Origin: Trematomus loennbergii
Taxonomy: Eukaryota > Chordata > Actinopteri > Perciformes > Nototheniidae
Assembly: GCA_012861695.1 (NCBI GenBank)
Contig: JAAOOA010000011.1
Coordinates: 186,001 to 250,000 of the forward strand
Reading direction: 5' to 3'
Length of the DNA stretch: 64,000 nucleotides
Shown here: positions 1 to 10,799 of the stretch, piece after piece
Numbering within the stretch: the first letter of the stretch is position 1
How the letters are laid out: each line of letters starts with the position of its first letter
The notes under the pieces: model-generated
Told to the model about the DNA's origin: nothing
Databases searched by the model: none
Seen by the model: the letters and a program-made list of their open reading frames with translations, nothing else
Translations under genes and position numbers: made by a program

Positions 1-21
1 GCATCGGCAAGTAGTGGCATC

Positions 22-446
22 TGTGGCAGATGCCGGAAGTACATGCCACTGCCTGCAGATGCCACGAAATGCGCTTGCTCTCTCTCCAAATATATGGTGT
101 TCTTAGTTTCCATACCTCCTGTGTTTTATGAGCGACTTATCAAGTCTTAGCAAACGGCATAAAACATGATTAAACATGATAGTATATAAAACCATGCTCG
201 TATCTACAACCTATAGAAATACAAAACGGCCTCAGTTTAGACGTAATTCTGTCCTCCTGCTTACCGCATCATTTATGAGAATACATGTCATAACATTAAC
301 ACAACATATTCGAGGTGGTTTTAAATAACATATCCGTATTTATTTATTTCTCCAAGTTAGGTTTTTGTGTGCACTGAGGAGTCTCAAACAGGCGTTTGTG
401 GCAGATGCCGGAAGTACTTGCCACTGCCTGCAGATGCCACGAAATG
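22..446. repeat. Pair of 50-bp direct repeats
   Basis: The 50-base segment at 22-71 recurs at 397-446 with a single mismatch. Each copy contains complementary short blocks (GTGGCA, TGCCAC and CAGATGCC types) and could fold. The spacing is 375 bases. It may be the two ends of an old element or two copies of a foldback repeat. The family is not recognised. Confidence 0.6.
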
Positions 447-997
447 GATACTGGATATTTGGTAGATTTGTCAGCTGATACAACTCAACACATTAGTTTT
501 ATTTCCTTTAACTGGTGGATATAGAGTTGCTGCAGTGGAGACACTGTGCACAGCTGATTGACAGCTGGAACACAAACCACCAAATAAAAAATAAACATTA
601 ATTGTCTCCACTCCGCAGGGATCCCCCGATACTTTCTTACAGTTGCTCATCATGGGGGGGTCTCCTGTCCCCGGCACAAACACACTGACACACTGCCTGA
701 GGAAGACTTTTTTCGGACCACTTATTTATTTATTTTGGTGACGATCCGACCTCCATGCTGCTACTCTGGTTCAAACTGCATCCACCAAACAATATGATTT
801 ACTGTATCTCCACCTCCCCAAAATAACCTAAATCTGACACGGTGTGAGATGTCTTTTTTAGCTGTTCTGTCCTCATTTCCTGCGATCTTCTTCATGCAGT
901 CAGTCAAAATGATGAATGAATGAATGCGTTTCTTTGACTATTTATAGGCAAATATGGGCGTTACGAGAAGCCCGCAAAAGCTGCACCGCATTTCGAG

Positions 998-1432
998 TTG
1001 ATTGTGATTTATAAATCACCGGCCTATATAGCTGAACTCCTCCAGCGCTACACCCCAGCCAGAGCTTTAAGGTCTGCTGACCAGCTGCTGCTGGTAGTGC
1101 CCAAGACCAGGCTCAAAACCCGAGGGCACCGAGCCTTCGCAGCAGCTGGCCCTAGGCTCTGGAACACTCTGCCCCTCCATGTGAGGTCGACCCAGACCCT
1201 AGGGGTTTTTAAATCTACACTAAAAACACACTTCTTCTCTCTGGCTTTCTAGTTAGAGCGGAGCACGACTCCTGACTTTTCCTTGTGTTTTATTTTTATA
1301 TATCTGTTGTAATTTATTGTCGTTTATTGTGATTGTAGTAATGTGTTTTTATTACATGTACAGCACTTTGGCTCGACCAAAAATCGCTTTTAAATGTGCT
1401 ATATAAATAAAACCTGATTTGATTTGATAAAG
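998..1432 (+). mobile_element. 3' end of an L2/CR1-group LINE
   Basis: The open frame 998-1252 encodes the C-terminal tail of a non-LTR reverse transcriptase ORF2, with the typical RSADQLLLVVPK and GPRLWNTLPLHVR blocks. It is followed by a 3' UTR with AGCACTTTGG and GCTATATAAATAAA, and ends in a short TGATT-type tandem tail near 1432. The copy is heavily 5'-truncated and cannot be autonomous. It is a repeat, not a host gene. Confidence 0.85.
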
Positions 1433-2263
1433 GGAAACCAGTGTACGCAGTGTTTTATGAATCGGAAAATGTTTGTGCGTATTTATTTGCTTTGTCCTAC
1501 GTAAGCAACCTTCCCACGTGAATCCTACGCAAGACTTTATAAATGAGGCCCCCGGTGAGGTAAAGGACTCTCTGAGTGATTGGATAGTTAACTTTAGTCA
1601 TCTCAGTGAGTCTCAAATTGTTTGGTCAAAAACAAATATTTCCAATGCACACCTTTATCTATTTAATATAGTTGTACAAAATAAAGTAATAAAGCATTCC
1701 AATGTGTACTATAGGACAGTAAAAAAAACAAAAACATACAGTTTAAAAGGGGAGTGATTAGTCAAATACGCATAAATAAAAAGAAAGAATGCTAACTAGG
1801 TAAGAGAGAGGAGTTTATCAAATAAACAAGTTTAAATTATTTGTTATTGGTTGTGATCATATTCTAAAGATGTTTGGATTATTTAAATATATACAGTTCT
1901 GTTTCATGAGTGTTGAGAGCTGTACCCATAAATCTCTTCATGTTGCTCTCAAAGTGCACCAGATTGATGCATTTAACTTCAATATTTAAAAAAAAAAATC
2001 TTCCCGGGGGAGCATGCCCCTGTACCCCCCTAGAGTATGTGAGGTCCACTCACAAATAAAGCAGGTTCACATGGATAGGATACTAGATACGTTTGCCAGG
2101 CATTATACACTACACATTTTCTTGGATTGCACCATAGTCCTAACAAATATTTTTGTTAGAAAGGCAGGAAAAGGGATTCAAATCGAGAACTATTTCCATT
2201 GCGGAGGGCCCACCGACCCCCTGTTTTGTGTCGTCCCCCCACTTCTCAAACCAAAGTAACTTT
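1433..2263. other. No gene seen
   Basis: AT-rich sequence with only short chance frames. I see no splice-flanked coding block or clear repeat ends here. Confidence 0.5.
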
Positions 2264-2277
2264 CTGATTGGCTGGGC

Positions 2278-2398
2278 GAATTGCAAACCACGCCCCGTAA
2301 AACTCGGAAAAGTTTTGTGAAGCCGCCATTGTATTTGCTGGCATTAGCATTATTAGCATTAGCATTAGCCCCGCGGGCAAACATAACAGGAAGAATAG
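2278..2398. mobile_element. Fragment of the Harbinger-like element
   Basis: It matches the interior of the elements at 32.4 and 40.7 kb: the GCAAACCACGCCC block, the GCCGCCATT block and the GCATTAGCATTATTAGC run. No termini are present. It directly abuts the MITE-A copy that starts at 2399. Confidence 0.65.
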
Positions 2399-3460
2399 AG
2401 AGGCGAAGTCCCGCCCATCTACTTCCGACCCATGGGACCTTATTTCGGAAAAAATATGTATTGAAGTCAATGGGGAGAGAAAGATTATCTTTCGATCCCG
2501 TTTGAATTGTGCCACGAATTACACATATGATGTTTGTCAATCTTAAAGGGCCCATGTCATGGCCATTTCCACTGATCATAATTCCATTGTTGAGGTCTAC
2601 TAGAATAGATTTTTATTGTGCATTTTTCCAAACTCACATTGGTTTCTCATACAGCATCTCTGTAAACTACGTGTATTCACTGAATTTCACTCTCTGCCTT
2701 TAACGGCTCGTTGTAGCTCCAAGCTCCAGCCCCCACCCTCCCTGTGAGCACAGTGTGCTCTGATTGGTCGGGACGTTGTGAATCGCGCTGAGCTCCGTGG
2801 AGGTGTTGTTTCCTTGTTTAGGATACACAGCGAAACACAGCCAAACTCATCCTGAGCACACACAAAGTCACAGCCGAAGTAAAAACAATAAGTGTGGCTT
2901 GATATTGAGTAAGAAAAAGCTTGATAAACGCTGTGAGAATGGGTCTGCAGATAACTGTCTGTTATCAGCCTGCAGCCAGGGAGGAGAAATCAGCAGAGCT
3001 GCCTGCTCCCTGCACACAGATGTGTGTGTGAGGAAGCCCGTGGATTGGTCAATTTGGGGGCTTAACGTAACGGCTCCGCGGACGTAACGTAACAGCTCCA
3101 CGGATTGGTCCATTTCGTTCCGGGTACGGCTTGACATCATGCCGTACCCGGAACGAAATGGAAGAATCAAATGGACAATGACGTATCTCCAACGAGGCGT
3201 TTTGGGGAGGTATTTTCTGTGTTAGAGTTTTACTCGCTACAGGGTGTACTTTAAGGGTTTGTGACTCTGCACACCGTTTACATGCATAAAAACCTTCATA
3301 ACACACAAGGGGACGGGTAATAACCGGAAAAGCATGACATGGGCCCTTTAACAAATAATTTCCATGTCAAAAAAGTCAGTTTGTCATAAAACTGTTGAAA
3401 TATAAGACTATGAAAAATACGTAACTAGAAAGACTACAAATCCCAGAATTCCTGACTGTA
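2399..3460. mobile_element. MITE-A copy split by a TTAA element
   Basis: The left arm starts at 2399 with AGAGGCGAAGTC and runs to 2546. The same sequence resumes at 3352, as shown by comparison with the uninterrupted copy at 5257-5923. The 801 bases between belong to another transposon. The right end of this copy is lost after about 3460. Confidence 0.8.
2547..3347. mobile_element. TTAA-flanked MITE with AGGGCCCATGTCATG ends
   Basis: Perfect 15-bp terminal inverted repeats bound 801 bp, with TTAA at 2543-2546 and at 3348-3351. TTAA target duplication is the hallmark of piggyBac-type (also Kolobok-type) transposition. No transposase is encoded. A perfect hairpin with 21-bp arms lies inside at 3110-3161 with a 10-base loop. 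Confidence 0.88.
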
Positions 3461-3578
3461 AGGACATGTCAATTGTTACACACTTCTTCCTCATTCCTGA
3501 GGTTAGTATTAAAAGTTATTATTTTAATGGCTCATTGTTCTTCATTGGCTATCCAGCCCAACAGGTTCTGAGGTCCAC

Positions 3579-4764
3579 TCACCCCCCCTCCCTGAGCAGG
3601 CTGCCCAGGCTCTGCTGCTGCGCCAGCAGCTGCAGGGTCTCCTCCTGCAGCCTCTCAGCCTCGGCCTGCCTCGGCCTCTTCACCACACGACCAGCTGGGA
3701 GTTCAACAGCAGAAGAAACAACACTTAGAATGTAAAAAAACTTCTTATTGACACAGTTTCAGTATTTGAGAACAGTTTACCACATTGTTTAAAGTTACAG
3801 TATGGCAAAACTAAGCAAGTTGTTAGATGTTGGCAGCGGTGTAATGAAGTACGTTTACTCAAGTGTTTTACTTAAGTAGGATTTTGTACTTTTATATAAG
3901 TAAGATTATAAATGCAGGATGTTTACTTAAAATCCGTGGTGAAAAGTAACTAAGTATTGTTACTGAAGTACTGAGGTACTACACATTGGAGGTACTTACC
4001 ATTACTTATACTTCTACTCCACTACATTTTGGAAGCCGATTGTGTACTTTTGACTCACTACAATTATTTAACAGAGGTATTTACTAGTTACTTACACAAT
4101 ACTTAGGAACAACTTTTAAAATGGGATTATTCGTATAGATTAAACCATCCAACATTATATTTTAATGACTAAAACGACGAGTGGGTAAACAGAAAACTAA
4201 TTGGCAGCTATTTTTAAGTTTTTAATTTCACAGTTCCAGCTTCTTAAATGTGAAGATTTGCTGCTATTGCTTAAAATATTTGTGTAAATATTTTTAATAT
4301 TTTACTCCTAATACTAGTAGTACTAGTCTAAGTACATCTACCTAATAGTACTTAAATACTTTTACTTACGTACCATTCTGGAGGCAGTACTTTTACTTGA
4401 AATTGAGTATTTTTACAGTGTGGTATTAGTACTTTGACACAAGTAAAGAATCTGAATATGTTTCTTGAGTAAAATATATGAGTACTTCTTACACCACAGA
4501 TTGTTGGCCCACTTGTTAATAGATGACATCATATTTACATACACAAACCTGTACCTTCAGAGGGTAATCTTGTTGACTAGTAATGTAAAGGGGTGGTTCT
4601 CTTGAAGGGTCCTGTGGAGCGGCCATTATCTTTAAAGTCTGTACAAACGTATTATTTAATATGGAGCACCGTGAATAATAACTGAGTTCAGCTGTCAACT
4701 CACCGAGGAGGCTGGACAGAGTCCTCTTCTGAGAGACCGATTCACATGAGGCACTCAGTGACAT
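3579..4764 (-). CDS. Unnamed small gene, two exons seen
   Basis: I do not recognise this gene. Exon 1 is 4704-4764: an ATG, then 20 codons (MSLSASCESVSQKRTLSSLL) and a strong donor CG/GTGAGT. Exon 2 starts at 3694 after a CAG acceptor in the matching phase. It encodes a basic then glutamine/leucine-rich helical stretch (GRVVKRPRQAEAERLQEETL, then LLAQQQSLGSLLREGG). The frame can stop at TGA 3579-3581, giving about 58 residues. Alternatively it can splice onward at 3583, where the sequence GGGGGG/GTGAGT is also an excellent donor, in which case further exons lie to the left and were not found. The first ATG is close behind a plausible promoter with CCAAT-type boxes near 4930-4970. Support rests on splice sites, phase and codon content only. 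Confidence 0.42.
3835..4500. mobile_element. hAT-like MITE rich in ACTTTTACTTAAG motifs
   Basis: This is a common fish repeat full of AGTACTTTTACTT motifs. The ends pair as GGTGTAA-TGAAGTAC and GTACTT-CTTACACC, flanked by imperfect 8-bp repeats (GATGTTGG and ATTGTTGG). It sits in the intron of the small gene candidate. Its interior is uninterrupted and serves as the empty-site reference for the nest at 31.5 kb. Confidence 0.7.
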
Positions 4765-5193
4765 TTTACCTACAAAAAATGTGTATATATTCTTCGAGGC
4801 AAAATCGACTTTAAAGTCCCTTGTAACCAGTACATCAACAGTTTTAGAGGACTATTCCCGAGTAAAAGTCTTCATGCTGCTGTGGTACTGTTTCGGTTCA
4901 CGTACTCCTCCATGTTTCTCCTCGCGCTCTTCTCTCCCATTGGTCCGAGCTACAGCCAATCATGATAGACCATTCGGCTGCGGTGCGAACATAAAATAAC
5001 CCGGAGTTAAATCCCTGTCAACGCTTTTCTTGTAGAAGCTTGTTTTAAAAGTTCAGAAGGGCAGTGTCATTCTCTGGATAGCTATATTTAAAAAAGAGAC
5101 ATATGAAACTAATTTACCACCCAAAATGTGCCAGGGAATAAAACAATAGATCAATATGCTGTTCAAACCTCCCTTCAGAGTGTGCTGTATGGA

Positions 5194-5253
5194 CATAGAT
5201 ATGTCTCATAATTATTTTTCTGTTCACAAAAATAATTATGAGACATATCTATG
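5194..5253. repeat. Perfect 26-bp-arm hairpin
   Basis: Arms 5194-5219 and 5228-5253 are exact reverse complements separated by 8 bases. The hairpin lies three bases from the start of the next MITE-A copy. It could be an independent palindrome or a scar left by the insertion. Confidence 0.85.
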
Positions 5254-5256
5254 CCC

Positions 5257-5923
5257 AGAGGCGAAGTCCCTCCCCTTCCGGTGGGACTCATGGGACCTTA
5301 TTTCGGAACAAGTTTGTATTGAAGTCAATGGAGAGAGAAAGATTATCTTTCGATCCCGTTTGAATTGTGCCACGAATTACACATATGATGTTTGTCAATC
5401 TTAAATAATAATTTCCATGTCAAAAAAGTCACAGTTTGTCGTAAAACTGTTGAAATATAAGACTATGAAAAATATGCAACGAGAAAGACTACAAATCCCA
5501 GAATCCCGGTCCTGCATGCTGGCTCTTACGGAACCGGCTAACTCCCATTTTGTGTATGTACAGCTCTCAACATGCCCAGACTTGTAGTGATTTTCACCTC
5601 TTTTAATACTTTTCGCCTCATTCTGAAAGAAAGAAGTGAAATGTGCCAACGTGACGGCCGTCTTGGTGTGTGGTGCGAGACCAGAATGTAGTTCATTGAG
5701 CGGTTTCACACAAAAAAAGTGTTACTTCACAGTTTTACGACACATTCGTATTTTTTTTACTTGTAAAATTATCTTTTAAATTGACAAACATCATATGTGT
5801 AATTCGTGGCACAATTCAAACGGGATCGAAAGATAATCTTTCTCTCTCCATTGACTTCAATGCATAACTTTTCCGAAATAAGGTCCCATGGAGCTCAACC
5901 GGAAGGGGAGAGACTTCGCCTCT
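5257..5923. mobile_element. MITE-A, complete copy (foldback)
   Basis: 667 bp, ending in AGAGGCGAAGTC and its complement, with inverted repeats about 150 bp long (blocks TTATTTCGGAA and GATCCCGTTTGAATTG). No coding capacity. Other copies are at 2399, 15008 and about 40010. Confidence 0.85.
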
Positions 5924-6479
5924 GCTGCTACAGTATTGATCACACCACAGTGTATAACAGTCTCCTTCTGTGTGTTGGATAACAGGAAGGGATTACATTT
6001 GTGATATGCCTAATTTGTCCAAGTATGTCAAACTGAATTTAACTCACATAATCAAGAATTGTCTATTTCCTTTGTTTTATTTAAAGCTAGAAGTCAATAG
6101 TTAATCATTTAATTTGTGTGTCCCTACAAGAGTTTGGGATGTTTCATTAATTATTTTGGAAGGTAATGGCTTTGATAATTAAAGTGGGCTCCATGTACAT
6201 TTGCTGAACACATATCTCTGAATTGTTTTTCACTTTGTATCATCTTTTCTGTCAGGATATTATTTTTTCTTCAATGTAAATGTTAACAGGGCGTTGCTGT
6301 AAAATAGCATGTTTGCTGTATTTAAATAAATAAAACTATTCGGTGTTCATTATTATTATTTTGTCTTCCTTACTTTAATTTGTTATTTAGTTCTTTTGTT
6401 TTCCTCTAATGAGTGTTATTACTGTTATTTTATTTTGTTATTTTATTTTACATTCTCTTGCACTATTTTATTTGTTTTA

Positions 6480-6575
6480 TCTGTTTCATTTGTTTTACAT
6501 ATTCATGTGGCACTGTTGGAGGAGCCTGTGACTTAATGTGCACATGACAATAAAGCCTTGAATCTTGAATCTTAT
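6480..6575 (+). mobile_element. LINE 3' tail
   Basis: A GACAATAAAGCC block followed by tandem TTGAATC units has the shape of a short non-LTR retrotransposon 3' end. There is no ORF. The same organisation, in reverse, is at 18.95 kb. Confidence 0.45.
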
Positions 6576-6742
6576 CGAGACAGGATGGGTCCTGTCAGTG
6601 GATTATTATTACTATTGGCATTTAATGTATTTTGTTACCAGATGTAACTCCTGTTCACTTGGTAAATATTAAATAATGCGTCATATTTGATAAGACGATG
6701 AAACAGATTGTATGTCAAATATTCATTTGTTTTACATAACCA

Positions 6743-7292
6743 GGCTTGGGGAGTAACAGATAACATGTATTGCGTAATAAGGGTAAAGGATACTGTATTC
6801 CCTTACAGTTACATAAAAAAAGATGTTAACAGATTACTGTTACATTTAAAAAAATTGGGAATTAATAGCAGAGTTACGAAATTACTAAAAACTAAAAGAT
6901 CATCTAGTGTTTGTTTTAAAGGATCAGATGTTATCTCTTCTCTTAGAGCTGTACTGTTCTGTAGGATAATACTTTAAGAGTGAATCTATACGCCTACTGC
7001 CTGAATCTGCTTTATGGTTTCCACTTTCTTTGCTTCATTTGTTCTGTTTTTAATTCAGAAGGTAAAATGATGTATGTGAGCTTAACTGTGTGTATTAAAC
7101 TAAAACAGAGCATTTTCTGTCAGCTCAGATTTTATTTCTGCTTTTTTAAACTGTAGCATGTGCTCATGTGTTTCAGTGTTGGTGTATAGGCTGCTGCCTG
7201 AATATGCTGAATAAAAGGCAGCTTTTCCTATCAATAAAATCATTGTTGATCCTAAATATGCTGGGATATTAAAGTAACCCTCCCAACCCTGG
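6743..7292. mobile_element. MITE with CAGGCTTGGGGAG ends
   Basis: It starts CCAGGCTTGGGGAGTAAC and ends GTAACCCTCCCAACCCTGG. The interior is rich in AT and TTACATTT motifs. A diverged copy begins near 47627. No transposase. Confidence 0.6.
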
Positions 7293-7310
7293 CTACAGAC
7301 TAGTGCACAG

Positions 7311-7625
7311 TTTGTTTGTAGCCTTTATTTAACCAGGTGAAAAATCCCATTGAGATCAACGATCTCTTTTTCAAGGGAGACCTGCGGTACATTGGTTACA
7401 CATAAAAACAACAGAAAACAAAAAGGACATCACAACATAATTACAGGGGTATAAATTAGCAACCTATTCACAGTGATAGGTATCTAATAACATTTCATCC
7501 AGCCGTGCTTTAAAATGATGCAAGGGAACCAAAATGCTCAGTTTCAATGTTTTTTGCATAGTGTTCCAAGCTAGAGGAGCAGCGCACATAAAAGCTTTAG
7601 TACCTAAAACAGTCCTACAGTGTAA
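7311..7625 (-). mobile_element. 5'-truncated LINE 3' end
   Basis: Read on the minus strand it encodes an ORF2 tail (AAPLAWNT, LVPLHHFK) followed by a 3' UTR ending GGTTAAATAAAGG. The 3' UTR and tail match the longer LINE at 43.9-46.2 kb, so both belong to one family. Confidence 0.75.
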
Positions 7626-7936
7626 ACAGCAGGTACAGTGAGAGGCGTGTCAGGACAGGTGTGGCTGTAGTGTGCCCCCCCTCTTCATAACAGAGCTGAC
7701 CTGTGTTTGAAGGCCTGAAGAGGAAGTGTATTTATATTGTGGGCGAATTCCTTGCTCAAATTCACAGTTGGGAGGTTCAAGAATAAGAAATTGTTGAGGA
7801 TTAACATTTTTATGAACAAATGGGATTGTGACTCAGTTCAGATTTCCCATAGTGAGTGCCACGTATACAAATCTCAGTGTGACCATGAGTGTGCAGCAGC
7901 GTGCTCCATCTTGCCCTTGGTGTGTTGGAGTGGCGA

Positions 7937-8009
7937 TCACTCCTCATCGTCAGCCGGCTCCTCTTTGTTTTCTGGAGATTCCAGCTCTATTGCGCGGGCA
8001 GCAGGAAAA
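7937..8009 (-). CDS. Possible terminal exon, acidic C-terminus
   Basis: On the minus strand a 73-base segment follows an ACAG acceptor and reads FPAARAIELESPENKEEP-ADDEE before TGA at 7937-7939. The codons look protein-coding and the end is acidic. An in-frame stop lies just upstream, so an upstream exon would be needed, and I could not find one. It may be a chance frame. Confidence 0.22.
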
Positions 8010-8179
8010 CTGTCTCACGGGAGTTGGTGAAAGGAACTCATGAAAAGTTAATGCAATGTGTCCTCATGAATTTTTAACAGGACTCTCTTCCTATTGTGCC
8101 ACTAAAGTGCAGGGTGGTGATATAAACAGGAGTGCTGATTGCAAACCTCATCCGCTGTCAGCAGCATGGAGAACAACAC

Positions 8180-8235
8180 GCAGTGACACCTTAGAATACA
8201 CGCACGCACGCACGCACACACGCACGCACACAACC
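8180..8235. repeat. CACG/CACA simple repeat
   Basis: Tandem ACGC and ACAC units of about 40 bases. Confidence 0.8.
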
Positions 8236-8507
8236 TGTTAACTATTTATCAAAAGATGAGTTCGTACAGTGGGGCTATAATAAATGTCAGATTTCTTGCA
8301 CCTTTGAAGTAAAAAAAGAACAACAATTAAAGAGTATTTCATTCATTGTTCAGCATTGTTTTAGAACATTTTTGTGACTCAAAGTGAACAATGACCTAAA
8401 CACATTATTACACATTGAGTAAATCGTAGTTGAAAACTCATATTGTACTGCAAATACAGTGCAATATCTTTAACAAATGTGCTTTTCACAAAATGTTGGC
8501 AGTGTTA

Positions 8508-8700
8508 ACAGCCCTGAGCCTGTTTTTCAGGTCTCAGGCTCGAAAATGACATTCCCAGAACAAATGACCATATCTTCCCTTCTAAAATAATAATCTTTAT
8601 TCTCAAAGTAATGATAAACCTGTGAGTTGGATGTAGAAGAGTCAGAATCAATATAGATGTTTTTTATTTTAAAGAAAATTCAGATTTTACATAGTAAAAA
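8508..8700. repeat. Interspersed repeat shared with 55.07 kb
   Basis: Roughly 190 bases here and at 55067-55250 are over 90 percent alike by eye: GTCTCAGGCTCGAAAATGAC, then ATGACCATATCTTCCCTTC, then GATAAACCTGTGAGTTGG. The second copy lies in a cdk10 intron. No ends or coding capacity are recognised. Confidence 0.75.
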
Positions 8701-8729
8701 CTGTAAATTACGTTGGGGGGCCCAAGATT

Positions 8730-10234
8730 ATAAGAGGTTAATATAATGTTTTAATATAAAAGTGAATACTTTTTTGAAAAACAGCAGTTCAAAGATTGAC
8801 CAATCATATTTAGATTGTTTTAAAAGTTTAAACGTTTTTTGTTGCACCTTTTCTACAACTTAGTCCTCTAACTGTGTTAATGTATGCACTAATTACACAC
8901 AAGCAAAGCCTACTTGGCAATAAGCCTGATTCTAAACCCTTTAATGAAATCATTTGTTAAAATAAATTAAAAAAGAATCAATGATGTCCCCGTGTTATGC
9001 CTGCACAATATATTAAGCTTCCCCTGATTGCTTTATGTATTTAGTTCAAGTTACATTCATGTAGGTCAGATCTTTTATCCATGCCTCTTGTGACAAAATC
9101 AATAGAGATGCAACAAAAAGCTTTGTGTGTAAGGTATGAGGAAGAGTTTCTGACCCAGAGAGATTATGTATCTCTGTCTACAGTTGTCACTCCCTTGTGA
9201 CGGCGCACAGAAAGCGGAGTGCCCCCCTCTGTGAGGCGGCCACAGGAGTTGAGACACCATTCCTGGGAGTTTTACACCCAGAACGCTCCAATCAGCCGGG
9301 AGGCTTTACATGTGTGCTACATTCCTGAGAGCTCCGTCAGATCTGCTGGGCAAAACAGCAGGACTGAACCTCTTGATTTCCATTACAGAGCTGCCAGAGT
9401 GTGTAAACGAAACCAAATAAAAGTATTTACATAAAACAACTTCCCCTTCATTCACTGGAGCTGTGAGACGTGTCTTTGACAGAAAGGGGAAGTTGGTTCT
9501 GACAATGAACACTGAGTTTTGAACCTGCTGCCAATAGTTCACCTCAACAAGAGAACTGATCAAAACTGGACCATGTCCTCTGATGCAATATGTTACTGAA
9601 GTGAAGACATGCATCACTGTTATTCTGCTCACACTTCTATTTATTTATTTTATTTTTGCCTGGATCCCTGTATTCATTGTCTTCATGCAAACCACTGTAC
9701 ACACATTCCTCACTTACCTTTAATATTATTTAAACAAACCCTGCTCAGCATTTCAGATTTATGACATTTTGGATTTGAATCCTGTACAGCAATATAGCAG
9801 AATGTTAATGCAACAGAAATGTTATCAGTACTCTCAATAACCCCTAAACTGATACCACTTACTGCTAAGCCTCTGAAAAACTGCTGACAATGTTCAGTAG
9901 GTAATGTTTTACCTCCCTGATTAGACCACAGTCAAAGAATCCCAATGGCTGACGTTTTGTGGCATACAATTGTGAGATTTAAATACATTATTTATGAGGA
10001 CAGGTATCACTTTAATTGAATAATATCAGAAATGTGATAATCCAAAAGTATCTACTTTGGAACTTAAAACATACCATCAGGCTGCTCTTAAAATGTGCAA
10101 AACGTCAGACCAGCATTTCACCATCAGGTTAGTTTCCTATTTAAACACACACTCTTTACATAACAACAAACTGTCTCTCTTCACGGAGCCATTGAACGTG
10201 CTTCCTGGTACACAATACTCATAACAAACTGAAG
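8730..10234. other. No gene seen
   Basis: AT-rich single-copy-looking DNA. Short frames at 9219-9434 and 9306-9632 overlap on opposite strands and lack splice context or a recognisable protein. Confidence 0.45.
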
Positions 10235-10250
10235 CCTGCTTTAACAATGT

Positions 10251-10256
10251 TTTATT
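10251..10256 (-). terminator. Likely slc10a3 polyadenylation signal
   Basis: TTTATT on the plus strand gives AATAAA on the minus strand, about 550 bases past the slc10a3 stop. This is a sensible 3' UTR length. Other nearby AATAAA-like sites cannot be excluded. Confidence 0.45.
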
Positions 10257-10799
10257 AACTTTTTCGTAATTTCTCCTCACTTATATTCAAGTACATGGAT
10301 TCGCAGATCCAGGAGACACAATCAGTAGCAAATACTTTCATACCATCATCATCATCATGTTCCTGTTTGATTTCCAAATAATTCCCCCTAACCCCCCTGA
10401 AATCCTCCCCCAGGCTAAGACACATGGACCTCATGTAAACATGATGCAAATCAATCTTTGCTTTTTGATTACAAAAAGTAATCTGGTAGAAAAATATCTT
10501 TTCTTTTATAGGTAGGTCTCTTCTTGTGAATATTTACATTAAGTACCTCACAGTATAATCTGATTTTAAAAAGTACATACTGTAAAATAAACACAAAAAA
10601 GGGCTCAGAGGGGTAAAAGGCCTTTGGTTTTCATGAAAAATACGAAAACAATGACAAAACACAAAAAGTCCATTCACTGTCCTGTGTACCACAACAGTGA
10701 AGACTGAACTGGTGATTGTTGTGCGTCTTGTAGCCATCATGTGGGACACCAAATATCCACAGGTTTCAAAGAGTTCAGAACAAAAAACTGTGGCTACAA

